From positions 1 through 64,000 of the forward strand of contig JAVBNE010000025.1 of NCBI GenBank assembly GCA_031551755.1: 64,000 bases of DNA, given 5' to 3'. This document shows positions 18,527-26,459 of the stretch, piece after piece. The stretch comes from JAVBMU01 sp031551755. Lineage in GTDB: Bacteria > Actinomycetota > Actinomycetes > Actinomycetales > Cellulomonadaceae. The notes under the pieces were generated by a model. It was not told where the DNA came from and did not search any database. It saw only the letters and a program-made list of their open reading frames with translations. Positions within the stretch are counted from its first letter, which is position 1; every line of letters begins with the position of its first letter. The position numbers and the translations under genes are program-made.

Positions 18527-19237
18527 ATGGGTATTGGGGACCGCATTCGAGTTTTCTTGTTGGACGACCATGAGGTCGTTCGCCGTGGCGTCGCGGCGCT
18601 CTTGGAAGCCGCCGGCGACATCGATGTCGTGGGCGAGGCCGCGACCGCGGAATCGGCCTTGGGGCGGATCAAGGCGGTTCGTCCCCATGTCGCCGTCCTG
18701 GATGTTCGTCTTCCGGACGGCTCGGGTGTGGAGGTGTGCCGCGAGATCCGCTCGCAGATGCCCGAGATCGGGTGCCTGATGCTCACCTCCTTCGCGGATG
18801 ACGAGGCGTTGTTCCAGGCGGTGCTCGCCGGGGCCTCCGGGTATGTGCTCAAGCAGATCCATGGATCGGATCTGGTGGGCGCGGTGCGGACCGTTGCTGC
18901 CGGTGGGTCGTTGCTGGACCCGGCAAGCACTGCGCGGGTGCTGGAGCGGCTGCGGCATGCGGCCGATGAGACGCCCGACCGACTTGAGGGGTTGTCTGCT
19001 CAGGAGCGGCAGATCGTCGCCTTGATCGGCGAGGGGATGACGAACCGCGAGATCGGGCAGCGGCTCTTCTTGGCGGAGAAGACGGTGAAGAACTATGTCT
19101 CGCACGTGTTGGCCACCCTCGGCCTACAACGTCGGACCCAAGTGGCAGTTCTCGCGACCGAGCTTCGACAGCAGGAGGACAACCGGCCGACCACGGGTCA
19201 GGCGGGGAACCCGGGGCAGGCGGCACCCGAAGCGTAA
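18527..19237 (+). CDS. DosR/DevR-like LuxR-family response regulator
   Basis: The 236-residue regulator has a receiver domain (acidic pocket DD13-14, phospho-acceptor D59 in VAVLDVRLPDGSG, conserved K in YVLKQIHGSD) and a C-terminal NarL/LuxR helix-turn-helix (LSAQERQIVALIGEGMTNREIG). The stretch LFLAEKTVKNYVSHVLATLG followed by LQRRTQVAVLATEL is very close to the DNA-recognition region I know from mycobacterial DosR, so DosR-type DNA specificity is likely. The last 25 residues are a polar low-complexity tail. Neighbours are a tandem stress protein (divergent), a PPOX-family flavoprotein and a GAF histidine kinase (convergent), the usual company of DosR. Confidence 0.9.
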   Translation: MGIGDRIRVFLLDDHEVVRRGVAALLEAAGDIDVVGEAATAESALGRIKAVRPHVAVLDVRLPDGSGVEVCREIRSQMPEIGCLMLTSFADDEALFQAVLAGASGYVLKQIHGSDLVGAVRTVAAGGSLLDPASTARVLERLRHAADETPDRLEGLSAQERQIVALIGEGMTNREIGQRLFLAEKTVKNYVSHVLATLGLQRRTQVAVLATELRQQEDNRPTTGQAGNPGQAAPEA

Positions 19238-19355
19238 GATTTCGGGCGAGGGTGCTCGCGACCTGTCGCCTGAGCGTCACCGCGGCCTCCGGCCGCCTCC
19301 GTCTCGAGGACCTTCGGCCCTCGCGGATCAATTGCCTTGGTATGACGATAGGACG

Positions 19356-19772
19356 ATGGAAATTGCCATGGCGCGTCCCAGCCTCGATGAGCTGACGACA
19401 GAGGAGTGCTACGCGCTGCTTCCGACCGTTCCGATCGGGCGCATCGTATTCACCGATCATGCCTTGCCTGCTGTTCAACCAGTCAATTTCGTGGTGGACG
19501 GACCGGATATCGCGTTCCGGACCGGGGAGGGGTCGAAGCTTGCCGTGGCGGTGAGCCGAACTGTTGTTGCCTTCGAGGTCGATTCTTACGATGTAGAGGT
19601 TCGACAGGGGTGGTCCGTGGTGCTCGTGGGAAGATCGTTCGAGGTCACAGACCCGGCAGAGCGGGAGCGCATCCTGGGTGTCCCGCTCAATGTGTGGGCT
19701 GACGGTCCGCGCGATCATGTCATTAAGGTGGTTCCGAGGATCGTTACCGGACGCCGTATCGGGCGCCCTTAG
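19356..19772 (+). CDS. Pyridoxamine 5'-phosphate oxidase-family flavoprotein
   Basis: The 138-residue protein has the split beta-barrel of the PPOX family (FMN or F420 binding): LTTEECYALLPTVPIGRIVF at the start, then VQPVNFVVDGPDIAFRTGEGSK and VVAFEVDSYD, ending WADGPRDHVIKVVPRIVTGRRI. These match the short stand-alone PPOX proteins often found near DosR-type regulators and linked to redox stress; the actual substrate is unknown. Two starts are possible, 19356 and 19368; the second has GGAA at better spacing. It follows the DosR-like gene by 118 bp in the same direction, and an imperfect GGAC-cttc-GGCC site lies at 19308-19319. Confidence 0.88.
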   Translation: MEIAMARPSLDELTTEECYALLPTVPIGRIVFTDHALPAVQPVNFVVDGPDIAFRTGEGSKLAVAVSRTVVAFEVDSYDVEVRQGWSVVLVGRSFEVTDPAERERILGVPLNVWADGPRDHVIKVVPRIVTGRRIGRP

Positions 19773-19906
19773 AGGCGATTGCTGGAAAGGTGCCAGTGGT
19801 AACGACGCTGCTGACTCCCCAAGACTTCCTCACGCGCCGTCTTGTGAAGTAATTATCAAACCAGAATGTGAAAGCGGATAAGTCCTGCCCACTTCTTCCG
19901 CCTCCC

Positions 19907-21064
19907 TCACTGTGAGAGAGGGACCCGCCAGGTCAGGCGAGTGCCACCATCGGGCAGCGCGCTACATTCGCTTTCCCCGCCGAGGTCCTGCGCCCGGACT
20001 TCGAGGTTGCGCAGCCCCGATCGCGGACCGGCCCCCGGGCCAGTCTTGATCCCGATGCCGTTGTCGGTGACGGTCAGGCAGGCGTTACTCGGAGACACCT
20101 CTAGGCGCACATCGACGGCGGTGGCGCTGGCATGCCGGGCCACATTGGTCAGCGACTCACCGAGGACGACGACAAGCTGGTCGGCGACCGTGGCGGGCAG
20201 TGTGGCCTCCGTCCCCGGGGTCCCGGCGCCGTCGTTGACCGCCACCACGACCCGGGGTGCGAACCCCAAGGTGGTGGTCGCGGCGTGTGCTGCCGCCTGG
20301 AGGCGGGAGTCGATCGAGGGGGCATCCGGGTCGGTCGCAGTATGCAGCGAGAAGATCGTCGAGCGGATCTGCTGGATGGTCTCGTCGAGGTCTGTCACGA
20401 TCTCCTCGATCCGCGCCCGAGCGGTCTCGTCGGTGACGGACGGTTGCACGCTCATCAAGGTCATAGCTGAGGCGAACAGCCGCTGGATGACGACATCGTG
20501 CAGGTCGCGGGCGATCCTGTCGCGGTCCTCCAGGAGGCCGATTTGCTTGGCTTGTCCGTAGAGACGGGCATTGTCGATCGCCGCTCCGGCTGCGGCCGCG
20601 AGCGCCACCACCGCGGCCTCGTCCTTGCGGCTGAAGGGTTCACCGTCGGCCTTCTCGGTGAGATACAGGTTGCCGAAGACCGACTCACGTACTCGGATGG
20701 GCACGCCCAGGAAGGTGTGCATATGGGGGTGACCAGCCGGATAGCCCGCCGATCGAGGGTCGGCGTCCACGTTTGCGACCCGTACGGGATGCGGCGATCG
20801 GATGATCTCCCCGAGCAAACCGTCGCCGTGCGGCCAATGTGGTATGGCAGATATCTGCGCATCGTCGAGGCCAAGGGGGATGAACCGGCCCAGCCGATCG
20901 CCGTCGAGCACACCGAGGGCACCGTAACGTGCGCCGGTCAGGTCCATCGCGCTGGTCACGATCTGCCGGAGTACCGACTCCAAGTCGAGGTCGCTCGTGA
21001 TGGCGACCACGGCGTCGAGCACTCGGGTCAGGGCTGCACTGGGTAGCTTCTCCGGGTCGGTCAC
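19907..21064 (-). CDS. DosS/DevS-like sensor histidine kinase with a heme-type GAF domain
   Basis: The 385-residue soluble kinase has one GAF domain (about residues 20-168), a HisKA_3 dimerisation helix with phospho-acceptor H189 in RDRIARDLHDVVIQRLFA, and a HATPase (LGESLTNVARHASA, DNGIGI, GLRNLEVRA). The GAF contains YPAGHPHMHTFLGVPIRVR, aligning with the mycobacterial DevS segment where His149 binds heme; His112 occupies that place. Mycobacterial DevS/DosT have two GAF domains; this one has a single GAF joined directly to the kinase core. It is convergent with the DosR-like regulator and flavoprotein and is the probable cognate kinase, sensing O2, NO or redox state; the heme is inferred. 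Confidence 0.9.
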   Translation of the reverse strand: MTDPEKLPSAALTRVLDAVVAITSDLDLESVLRQIVTSAMDLTGARYGALGVLDGDRLGRFIPLGLDDAQISAIPHWPHGDGLLGEIIRSPHPVRVANVDADPRSAGYPAGHPHMHTFLGVPIRVRESVFGNLYLTEKADGEPFSRKDEAAVVALAAAAGAAIDNARLYGQAKQIGLLEDRDRIARDLHDVVIQRLFASAMTLMSVQPSVTDETARARIEEIVTDLDETIQQIRSTIFSLHTATDPDAPSIDSRLQAAAHAATTTLGFAPRVVVAVNDGAGTPGTEATLPATVADQLVVVLGESLTNVARHASATAVDVRLEVSPSNACLTVTDNGIGIKTGPGAGPRSGLRNLEVRAQDLGGESECSALPDGGTRLTWRVPLSQ

Positions 21065-21097
21065 CGTCGCAGTCTCGCAGATTGGACGTCGGCGAGG

Positions 21098-22120
21098 CTA
21101 TGCGGTCGGCCCGGCGTCGGAGGCGGAGGCGGTCCGGCGGAGCGCTTCGCCCGCCTCGGCGACCGCTTGCGCCCGGCGGTCGCGTTTCGTGGTCGCGCGG
21201 ACGTCGGCGGGTTCGGCGACAGGCCCGGTCTGCGCTTCTACCCCCGCTCGCAACTGCCGGCTGCGGTCGGCCGCGACATCCAGCTCGGCCCCCAGGAGCA
21301 GGACGGTGTTGGTGATCCACAGCCAGAGGAGGAAGACGATGATGCCCGCGAGGGTGCCGTAGGTGGAACCGTACGAGCCCAGTCTGGAGACGTAGAGGCC
21401 GAATACCGCCGAGGCGATCACCCACAACCCCAGGGCGGCGACGGCCCCGATGCCCAAGCGGTGCCCGGTGGCTCTCACATTAGGGGTCCACCGGTAGAGC
21501 AGTGCGATCAGCAGCACGACGAGGAGGATGACCACCGGCCACTTGACGATATTCCAGATCATCAAGGCGCCCTGGCTGGCGCCGATCGCCTCCCCCACCG
21601 TGCGGGCCAGCGGTCCGGAGAGCACCAGGAGGGACCCGACGACAGCCGCGACCACGATCGTGATGACGGTGATGCCGAGCAGGATGGGTCGTAGCTTCCA
21701 CACCGGCCGACCCTCGTCGACCGAACGGATGCGGTTCATCGCACGGGCGAAGGCCCCGACATATCCCGAGGCCGACCAGAGGGCCGCCACGAGACCGACG
21801 ACGAGGGCGACCCCCGCCTTCTCGCTGTTCTCGGTGACCTGTGTGACGAGCGGTTCGATGAAGGCCATCGCGTTATCCGGCACGACTGCCGTCAACGAAT
21901 CCAGCACCTTGGTGGCGGTCGACTCGGGTTCGCCGACCAGGCCGAGGAGGGAGACGAGCGCCAACAGTGCCGGTGCGGAGGCGAGTACCGCGTAGTAGGT
22001 GAGGGCGGCTGCCAGGTCGAGGCATTGATGCCGGGAGAACGAACTGAAGGTGCTTCGGGCAGTGAATGCCCAGGCCAGCCGCCGGATGCTCGCGTTCTCA
22101 GTCGGTGGTGTCGAAGACAT
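21098..22120 (-). CDS. YihY/BrkB-family inner membrane protein
   Basis: The 340-residue integral membrane protein matches the YihY/virulence factor BrkB family: the N-terminal segment LDLAAALTYYAVLASAPALLAL, the GLVAALWSASGYVGAFARAMNRI signature split around a cytoplasmic loop, and about six hydrophobic helices in all, ending LWLWITNTVLLLGAELD. The C-terminal about 70 residues are charged and cytoplasmic. The family's function is not settled (a transporter or envelope role has been proposed). The ATG at 22120 is chosen because the upstream extension is unlike the family. It precedes the DosS-like kinase with only 33 bp between, so co-transcription is likely. Confidence 0.9.
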   Translation of the reverse strand: MSSTPPTENASIRRLAWAFTARSTFSSFSRHQCLDLAAALTYYAVLASAPALLALVSLLGLVGEPESTATKVLDSLTAVVPDNAMAFIEPLVTQVTENSEKAGVALVVGLVAALWSASGYVGAFARAMNRIRSVDEGRPVWKLRPILLGITVITIVVAAVVGSLLVLSGPLARTVGEAIGASQGALMIWNIVKWPVVILLVVLLIALLYRWTPNVRATGHRLGIGAVAALGLWVIASAVFGLYVSRLGSYGSTYGTLAGIIVFLLWLWITNTVLLLGAELDVAADRSRQLRAGVEAQTGPVAEPADVRATTKRDRRAQAVAEAGEALRRTASASDAGPTA

Positions 22121-22294
22121 GCCTAAGACGCTAAGCGCGCCCCCGTCCTCCACAACCCGGGACGCATGCGGGGAGGGTCGTCCTGTCGCGCTTGCGTCGC
22201 CCGCCCGGTGTACGTTTGAAGACGCGCCTGGCGCTTTGCGCATGCTCGTCCTGTTAACGCCCAATCCTCGCCAACCTCTCAGGAGGGGACCTCT

Positions 22295-23851
22295 GTGCCG
22301 TCACCCATGAGTGGTCCCATGTCGCTGCCCACGCCACCACGCGAGGATCGGGTCTTGCCTGAGTCTCATCGACACCGCCTGCACAGATCGATCAGGATCG
22401 TGGGGGCGCTAGGGCTGACACTTGCGGTCATCGGCACGCCTGGGCAGCCGCTGCGACCCGGATCGGTGCCTGCCTCTGCCGGTGCGGTCCAGTCCGATGG
22501 GGTCCAATCGGTGCCGCGAACGGTGCAGCCGGCAGTGCGGTCGACACCGCGGGTGAACGTGGAGGCGGTCAGGGCCATGCTGGTGCGAGCAGACAGCTTG
22601 GACCCCCAGCTCCTGACCGTCCAGATCACTGACACCCGGCGCCGGCTCGATGCCCTGCTGGTGGCCTATCAGCACGGCATCGTGGACCAGGTGGCGGCTC
22701 CGGTCGCCGCATCCGGCCCGCAGCAGGCTCCCGCGCCGGAGCCGTCGGCCTCCTGGGGGTTGACGACGGACGTGGAGACGGTTGTGGTCCAGACCTTCGC
22801 GACGGCGACCCCGGGCGTGGCCGCACCCGACGGCGTGGACCCCAGCTCCGACCCCGTCAGCGCGTCCGTCCTCGACTCGGCGGACGTCACCGGCGAACAG
22901 CTGATGGACGCGACCGCGCAACTGGCCGCCCTGCTCGATCCTTCAGCCGCGTTCCTGCCTGTCGCGGTCACGCCGGCGATCGGAGGAGAGATCACGCCGG
23001 CGAACGACACCTCGGCGAGCCTGATCGCGCAGGCGTGGGCCGGGTATGCCAACGGACAGATCCCCGTGGCCGCGCTCTGCGAGTTGGCGAGTGCGCCGGG
23101 ACAACTCCTGCGCTGTGACGCGGCGGCACAGTTCGATGCCCTCGCCGTGGCATTCACCGCGAAGTTCGGCCATTCGCTGGTGGTGAGCGACGCCTATCGC
23201 ACATTCGCGCAGCAGGCCGCACTGAAGGCTCAGAAGCCTTATCTGGCAGCGGTCCCCGGGACCTCGATGCACGGCTGGGGGCTGGCGGTCGACCTCGGCG
23301 GCGGAATCGGCTCGGGATCGAGCGCGGAATACGCGTGGCTGCGCTCCCATGCCCCGGCCTTCGGATGGGACAACCCGGCCTGGGCGCGCCCGTCGGGAAT
23401 AAAGCCGGAGCCCTGGCATTTCGAGTACGTTGCCGCTGGCCCGCAACCCTATGAGATCCCGTCAGGCCGTACCCTTCCTGCCGTGCCTGAGTGGGCAACC
23501 GCCCCGGCGCCCCTTCCACGGACGCCCCGGCCCACGGCCACCCCCGCCACCCCCGCCGCCCCGACACCGCGACCGACGCCCACCCGGTCGCCCACGCCCA
23601 CCGAACCGGTTCCGACGGAACCGCCGTCGCCGACGCCATCGGATTCTCCGACGTCCACGCCCGGCACCTCCGGTACGCCGACCACCTCGGCCCCCACTCC
23701 GACCTCGGAGGAGTCGGCCACCACGATGCCGACGAGCCCATCTCCTACCACGACCGCTGACGCGGCTGCGCAGACGACCGCCTCTTCCCAGCCCCGCACC
23801 GGTCATGGGTGGCACGGGGTGAACTCGGCGCGAGGCGACCGGCGACGCTGA
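22295..23851 (+). CDS. Secreted M15-family D-alanyl-D-alanine carboxypeptidase (VanY-like)
   Basis: The GTG start has AGGAGG at 22281-22286. An unusually long basic N-terminus precedes a hydrophobic segment (RIVGALGLTLAVIGTPGQ), a signal peptide or anchor. A helical middle region follows. The VanY domain lies at about residues 245-390, with SDAYRTFAQQAALK, the Zn ligands of SMHGWGLAVDLGGG (SxHxxGxAxD) and the catalytic end EPWHFEYV. It would trim D-Ala from cell-wall stem peptides outside the cell. The last about 130 residues are a Pro/Thr/Ser-rich tail of PTPTP-like repeats, probably spanning or binding the wall. 518 residues is long for the family because of the tail. Confidence 0.9.
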   Translation: MPSPMSGPMSLPTPPREDRVLPESHRHRLHRSIRIVGALGLTLAVIGTPGQPLRPGSVPASAGAVQSDGVQSVPRTVQPAVRSTPRVNVEAVRAMLVRADSLDPQLLTVQITDTRRRLDALLVAYQHGIVDQVAAPVAASGPQQAPAPEPSASWGLTTDVETVVVQTFATATPGVAAPDGVDPSSDPVSASVLDSADVTGEQLMDATAQLAALLDPSAAFLPVAVTPAIGGEITPANDTSASLIAQAWAGYANGQIPVAALCELASAPGQLLRCDAAAQFDALAVAFTAKFGHSLVVSDAYRTFAQQAALKAQKPYLAAVPGTSMHGWGLAVDLGGGIGSGSSAEYAWLRSHAPAFGWDNPAWARPSGIKPEPWHFEYVAAGPQPYEIPSGRTLPAVPEWATAPAPLPRTPRPTATPATPAAPTPRPTPTRSPTPTEPVPTEPPSPTPSDSPTSTPGTSGTPTTSAPTPTSEESATTMPTSPSPTTTADAAAQTTASSQPRTGHGWHGVNSARGDRRR

Positions 23852-23873
23852 GCCCGGAGGTTATCGTCGGGGG

Positions 23874-24398
23874 ATGAGTTCCGACCGCGCCGTCGCGGCG
23901 CTCGACGTGCTGGGAATCCCCTACTCCCTCACGACCCATGGCCGGGTGTCGTCGTTGGCTGAGGCCGCCGCAGCCCGTGGTGTCGAACCGCGCGACATCA
24001 TCAAGACACTGGTGGTTCGCCGGGGGGACGACGACTTCTTCTTCGTGTTGGTCCCCGGTGACCGCCAGATTTCCTGGCCGAAGCTGCGGTCGCTGCTCGG
24101 GGTGACCCGGCTGTCGATGCCAGATCAGGACGTCGCCCGGGATGTGACCGGTTATGAGCGTGGCACCATCACGCCGTTCGGGGCGATCCGGGATTGGCCG
24201 GTGGTGGCAGATGTGCGAGTGGGTCAACTTCCCATGCCCGCCGAGGACGGTGCCGACGACGGGCAGGACGCACCCACTCGACGGTTGGTCTCCATCGGGG
24301 CGGGGGACCGCGGTGTCGCGGTGACCGTCGATGCGGCTGATCTGATCCATGTTCTGGACGCGCAGGTGGCCGATGTGACCGACGCAACCGTCTCCTGA
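23874..24398 (+). CDS. YbaK/EbsC-family aminoacyl-tRNA deacylase
   Basis: The 174-residue cytoplasmic protein has the YbaK fold: VAALDVLGIPYSLTTHGRVS, the conserved Lys in RDIIKTLVVRR, FVLVPGDRQISWPKLRSLLG, and GTITPFGAIRDWPVVAD. Members hydrolyse mischarged tRNAs, most often Cys-tRNA-Pro or Ala-tRNA-Pro. A roughly 12-residue acidic insertion (EDGADDGQDAPTR) lies before the last strand. It begins 22 bp after the carboxypeptidase gene and may share its transcript. Confidence 0.92.
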   Translation: MSSDRAVAALDVLGIPYSLTTHGRVSSLAEAAAARGVEPRDIIKTLVVRRGDDDFFFVLVPGDRQISWPKLRSLLGVTRLSMPDQDVARDVTGYERGTITPFGAIRDWPVVADVRVGQLPMPAEDGADDGQDAPTRRLVSIGAGDRGVAVTVDAADLIHVLDAQVADVTDATVS

Positions 24399-24602
24399 CG
24401 AAGATTTTTGTGACTATTGCCCATCCATAGGGCTTTGTCCTAGAGTATCCATGATCCGGGAGACATATCCCCCGATGTCGTGCGCTGGATTCATCATGTT
24501 GGCGACAGGCGATGTTGGTGGCTCATGGTGGTCTAGCGTCGGCGCGCCGTCTGGAGACAGTGAGGGCGGCTCGTCGAACGGTTGACCGGATAGGCGGACA
24601 GG

Positions 24603-25136
24603 ATGAGCGCTGTGAACATGGATCGATCGGGCGCGGTCGGCACAGATGACGTGGGAGGAATCTCCTACGTCGCCGTCGCCGACGATGTCGTCGTGACGCT
24701 GTGGGGCGAGATCGATGTTGCCCTGCGGGGCAAGGCGAGCGAGGCGATGGCCTTCGTGATCGACCATCAGGGCACAGTAACGATCGACGTCGCAGAGGTC
24801 GCCTTCATCGACTCTGCCGGCATCGCCTTCATCCTGCAGCTCTACGCGCTGTGCCTCGAAGAAGGCCGTGGGATCGCGTTGCGTAACCCCACGGAGGCGA
24901 TCGAAGAACTCTTCGAGATGATCGGTATGGCCGGTCGGATTCCGATCCAGCGGACCTCGTTGCAGGCCATCCTCGCTGCCCAGCGGCCGTTGGCGGCACG
25001 GCGCCGGGCGCGCCGACCGGCCGCCACAAAGCCCTCCGGCGCGGTGCTCCAGAGTGCTGCGCGTGGGGGTACCCGGACCATCGGTCCCGGCCCGGCCGAC
25101 TCCGCGACCCGTCAGGAGCCGGCCGCCGTCGGTTAG
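24603..25136 (+). CDS. STAS-domain anti-sigma factor antagonist (RsbV/SpoIIAA-like)
   Basis: The 177-residue protein carries a STAS domain (about residues 20-120): VVVTLWGEIDVAL, then DVAEVAFIDSAGIAFILQL, in which Ser within DSAG is the residue phosphorylated by anti-sigma kinases in this family. The C-terminal about 60 residues are basic and Ala/Arg-rich, unlike the compact classical antagonist. No anti-sigma kinase or sigma factor gene is adjacent. An RsbU-type phosphatase that could dephosphorylate it is at 36.4-38.0 kb. The 204-bp region upstream (24399-24602) has no gene and should contain its promoter. Confidence 0.88.
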   Translation: MSAVNMDRSGAVGTDDVGGISYVAVADDVVVTLWGEIDVALRGKASEAMAFVIDHQGTVTIDVAEVAFIDSAGIAFILQLYALCLEEGRGIALRNPTEAIEELFEMIGMAGRIPIQRTSLQAILAAQRPLAARRRARRPAATKPSGAVLQSAARGGTRTIGPGPADSATRQEPAAVG

Positions 25137-25214
25137 GTCGTTTCGCGTGGGGTTGCGTCTCTGCTGCGGCGAGGATCCGCGGGTCTGTCGGTATCCGCCG
25201 GTACGGTCGGCCGC

Positions 25215-26459
25215 ATGCGGCTGTTGCACACGTCCGATTGGCATCTGGGGCGCACGCTCCACGGTGTCGATCTGCTGACGCACCAAGCTGCCTTTCTCGA
25301 CCATCTTGTGGAGGTCACCCGCGCGGAGCGTATCGATGCCGTGCTGCTGGCGGGTGATGTCTATGACCGGGCCATTCCGCCCGTCGACGCGGTCACCCTG
25401 TTGTCCGACACGATCGTCCGCCTGGCCGAACACGCCCAAGTGGTGGTGACCCCGGGGAACCACGACTCGGCCGCACGCCTGGGGTTCGGGGCGGATCTAC
25501 TGCGAGAAGCAGTACATATCCGGGCTCAGGTCGCAGCCTGTGCGCGGCCGGTGCTGTTGGCCCGCGAGGGAGAAGACCCTGTTGCGGTGTATGCGCTGCC
25601 CTACCTCGACCCGGACGGGGCACGCCATGTGCTCGCTCCGGGAGCGGAACCGCTGCCGCGATCGCATCAGGCGGTGATGGCGGCGGCTATGGAGCAGGTC
25701 GGCGAGGATCTGGCCTCTCGGCGGGCCGCTGGTGCACGCTTGCGCGCCGTCGTGATGGGCCATGCATTCGTGACGGGTGGGCAGCCCTCGGAGTCGGAAC
25801 GCGACATCCGAGTAGGCGGAGTCGATGCGGTATCGGCCGGAGTATTCGCCGGCCACGGATTGGACTACGTGGCCCTCGGCCACCTGCACGGCCCGCAACG
25901 GGTGACGGTCCCGAGTGAGCCGACGATGACGGACGGTACCGCGAGAGATGTGGACCTGGATGCTGCCGGGGTTCCACGTGGAACTGGGGGACCCGCCACC
26001 CGGGCGCGATACAGCGGATCCCCACTGGCCTACTCCTTCTCCGAGCGGCAGCAGACGAAATCCTCCGTGGTGGTGGACCTCGACAGAGGCAAACTGGAAC
26101 TCCTGCCCTGCCCCGTGCCGCGCCGGCTCGCGGAGGTCAGCGGCTCACTCGCCGATCTCCTGGGAGCCTCCGGCGAAGCGCATGTCGGCGACTGGCTGCG
26201 CGTCATCGTGACCGACGAACGGCGCCCCACCGAGCTGTACTCCCGGGTGAAGGGTCGCTTTCCGCACGCCCTTCAAGTGCTGCATCAGCCGCCTGCCAGG
26301 ACTGAGCGCGGGGTTGTCGCCGTGAGGCAAGGCGCCGATCCGTTGGTGGTCGCGGCGCAGTTCGTCGAGTATGTCTCTGGGAAGCCTCCGACGGCCGCCG
26401 AGGAAGACGTGCTCCGTGCGGCACTGGAAGCAGCGAATGCCGCGGGGGCGAGTGCCTGA
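25215..26459 (+). CDS. sbcD: SbcCD nuclease subunit D
   Basis: The 414-residue Mre11-type nuclease acts with SbcC on DNA hairpins and double-strand ends. Phosphoesterase motifs for two Mn ions are visible: TSDWHLGRTLHG, LAGDVYDRAIPP, TPGNHDSAARL, MGHAFVTGG and ALGHLHGPQ. The C-terminal half contains the usual SbcD capping region (YSGSPLAYSFSERQQTKSSVV). The stop codon overlaps the start of sbcC by one base, so the complex is made from one coupled transcript. Confidence 0.97.
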   Translation: MRLLHTSDWHLGRTLHGVDLLTHQAAFLDHLVEVTRAERIDAVLLAGDVYDRAIPPVDAVTLLSDTIVRLAEHAQVVVTPGNHDSAARLGFGADLLREAVHIRAQVAACARPVLLAREGEDPVAVYALPYLDPDGARHVLAPGAEPLPRSHQAVMAAAMEQVGEDLASRRAAGARLRAVVMGHAFVTGGQPSESERDIRVGGVDAVSAGVFAGHGLDYVALGHLHGPQRVTVPSEPTMTDGTARDVDLDAAGVPRGTGGPATRARYSGSPLAYSFSERQQTKSSVVVDLDRGKLELLPCPVPRRLAEVSGSLADLLGASGEAHVGDWLRVIVTDERRPTELYSRVKGRFPHALQVLHQPPARTERGVVAVRQGADPLVVAAQFVEYVSGKPPTAAEEDVLRAALEAANAAGASA

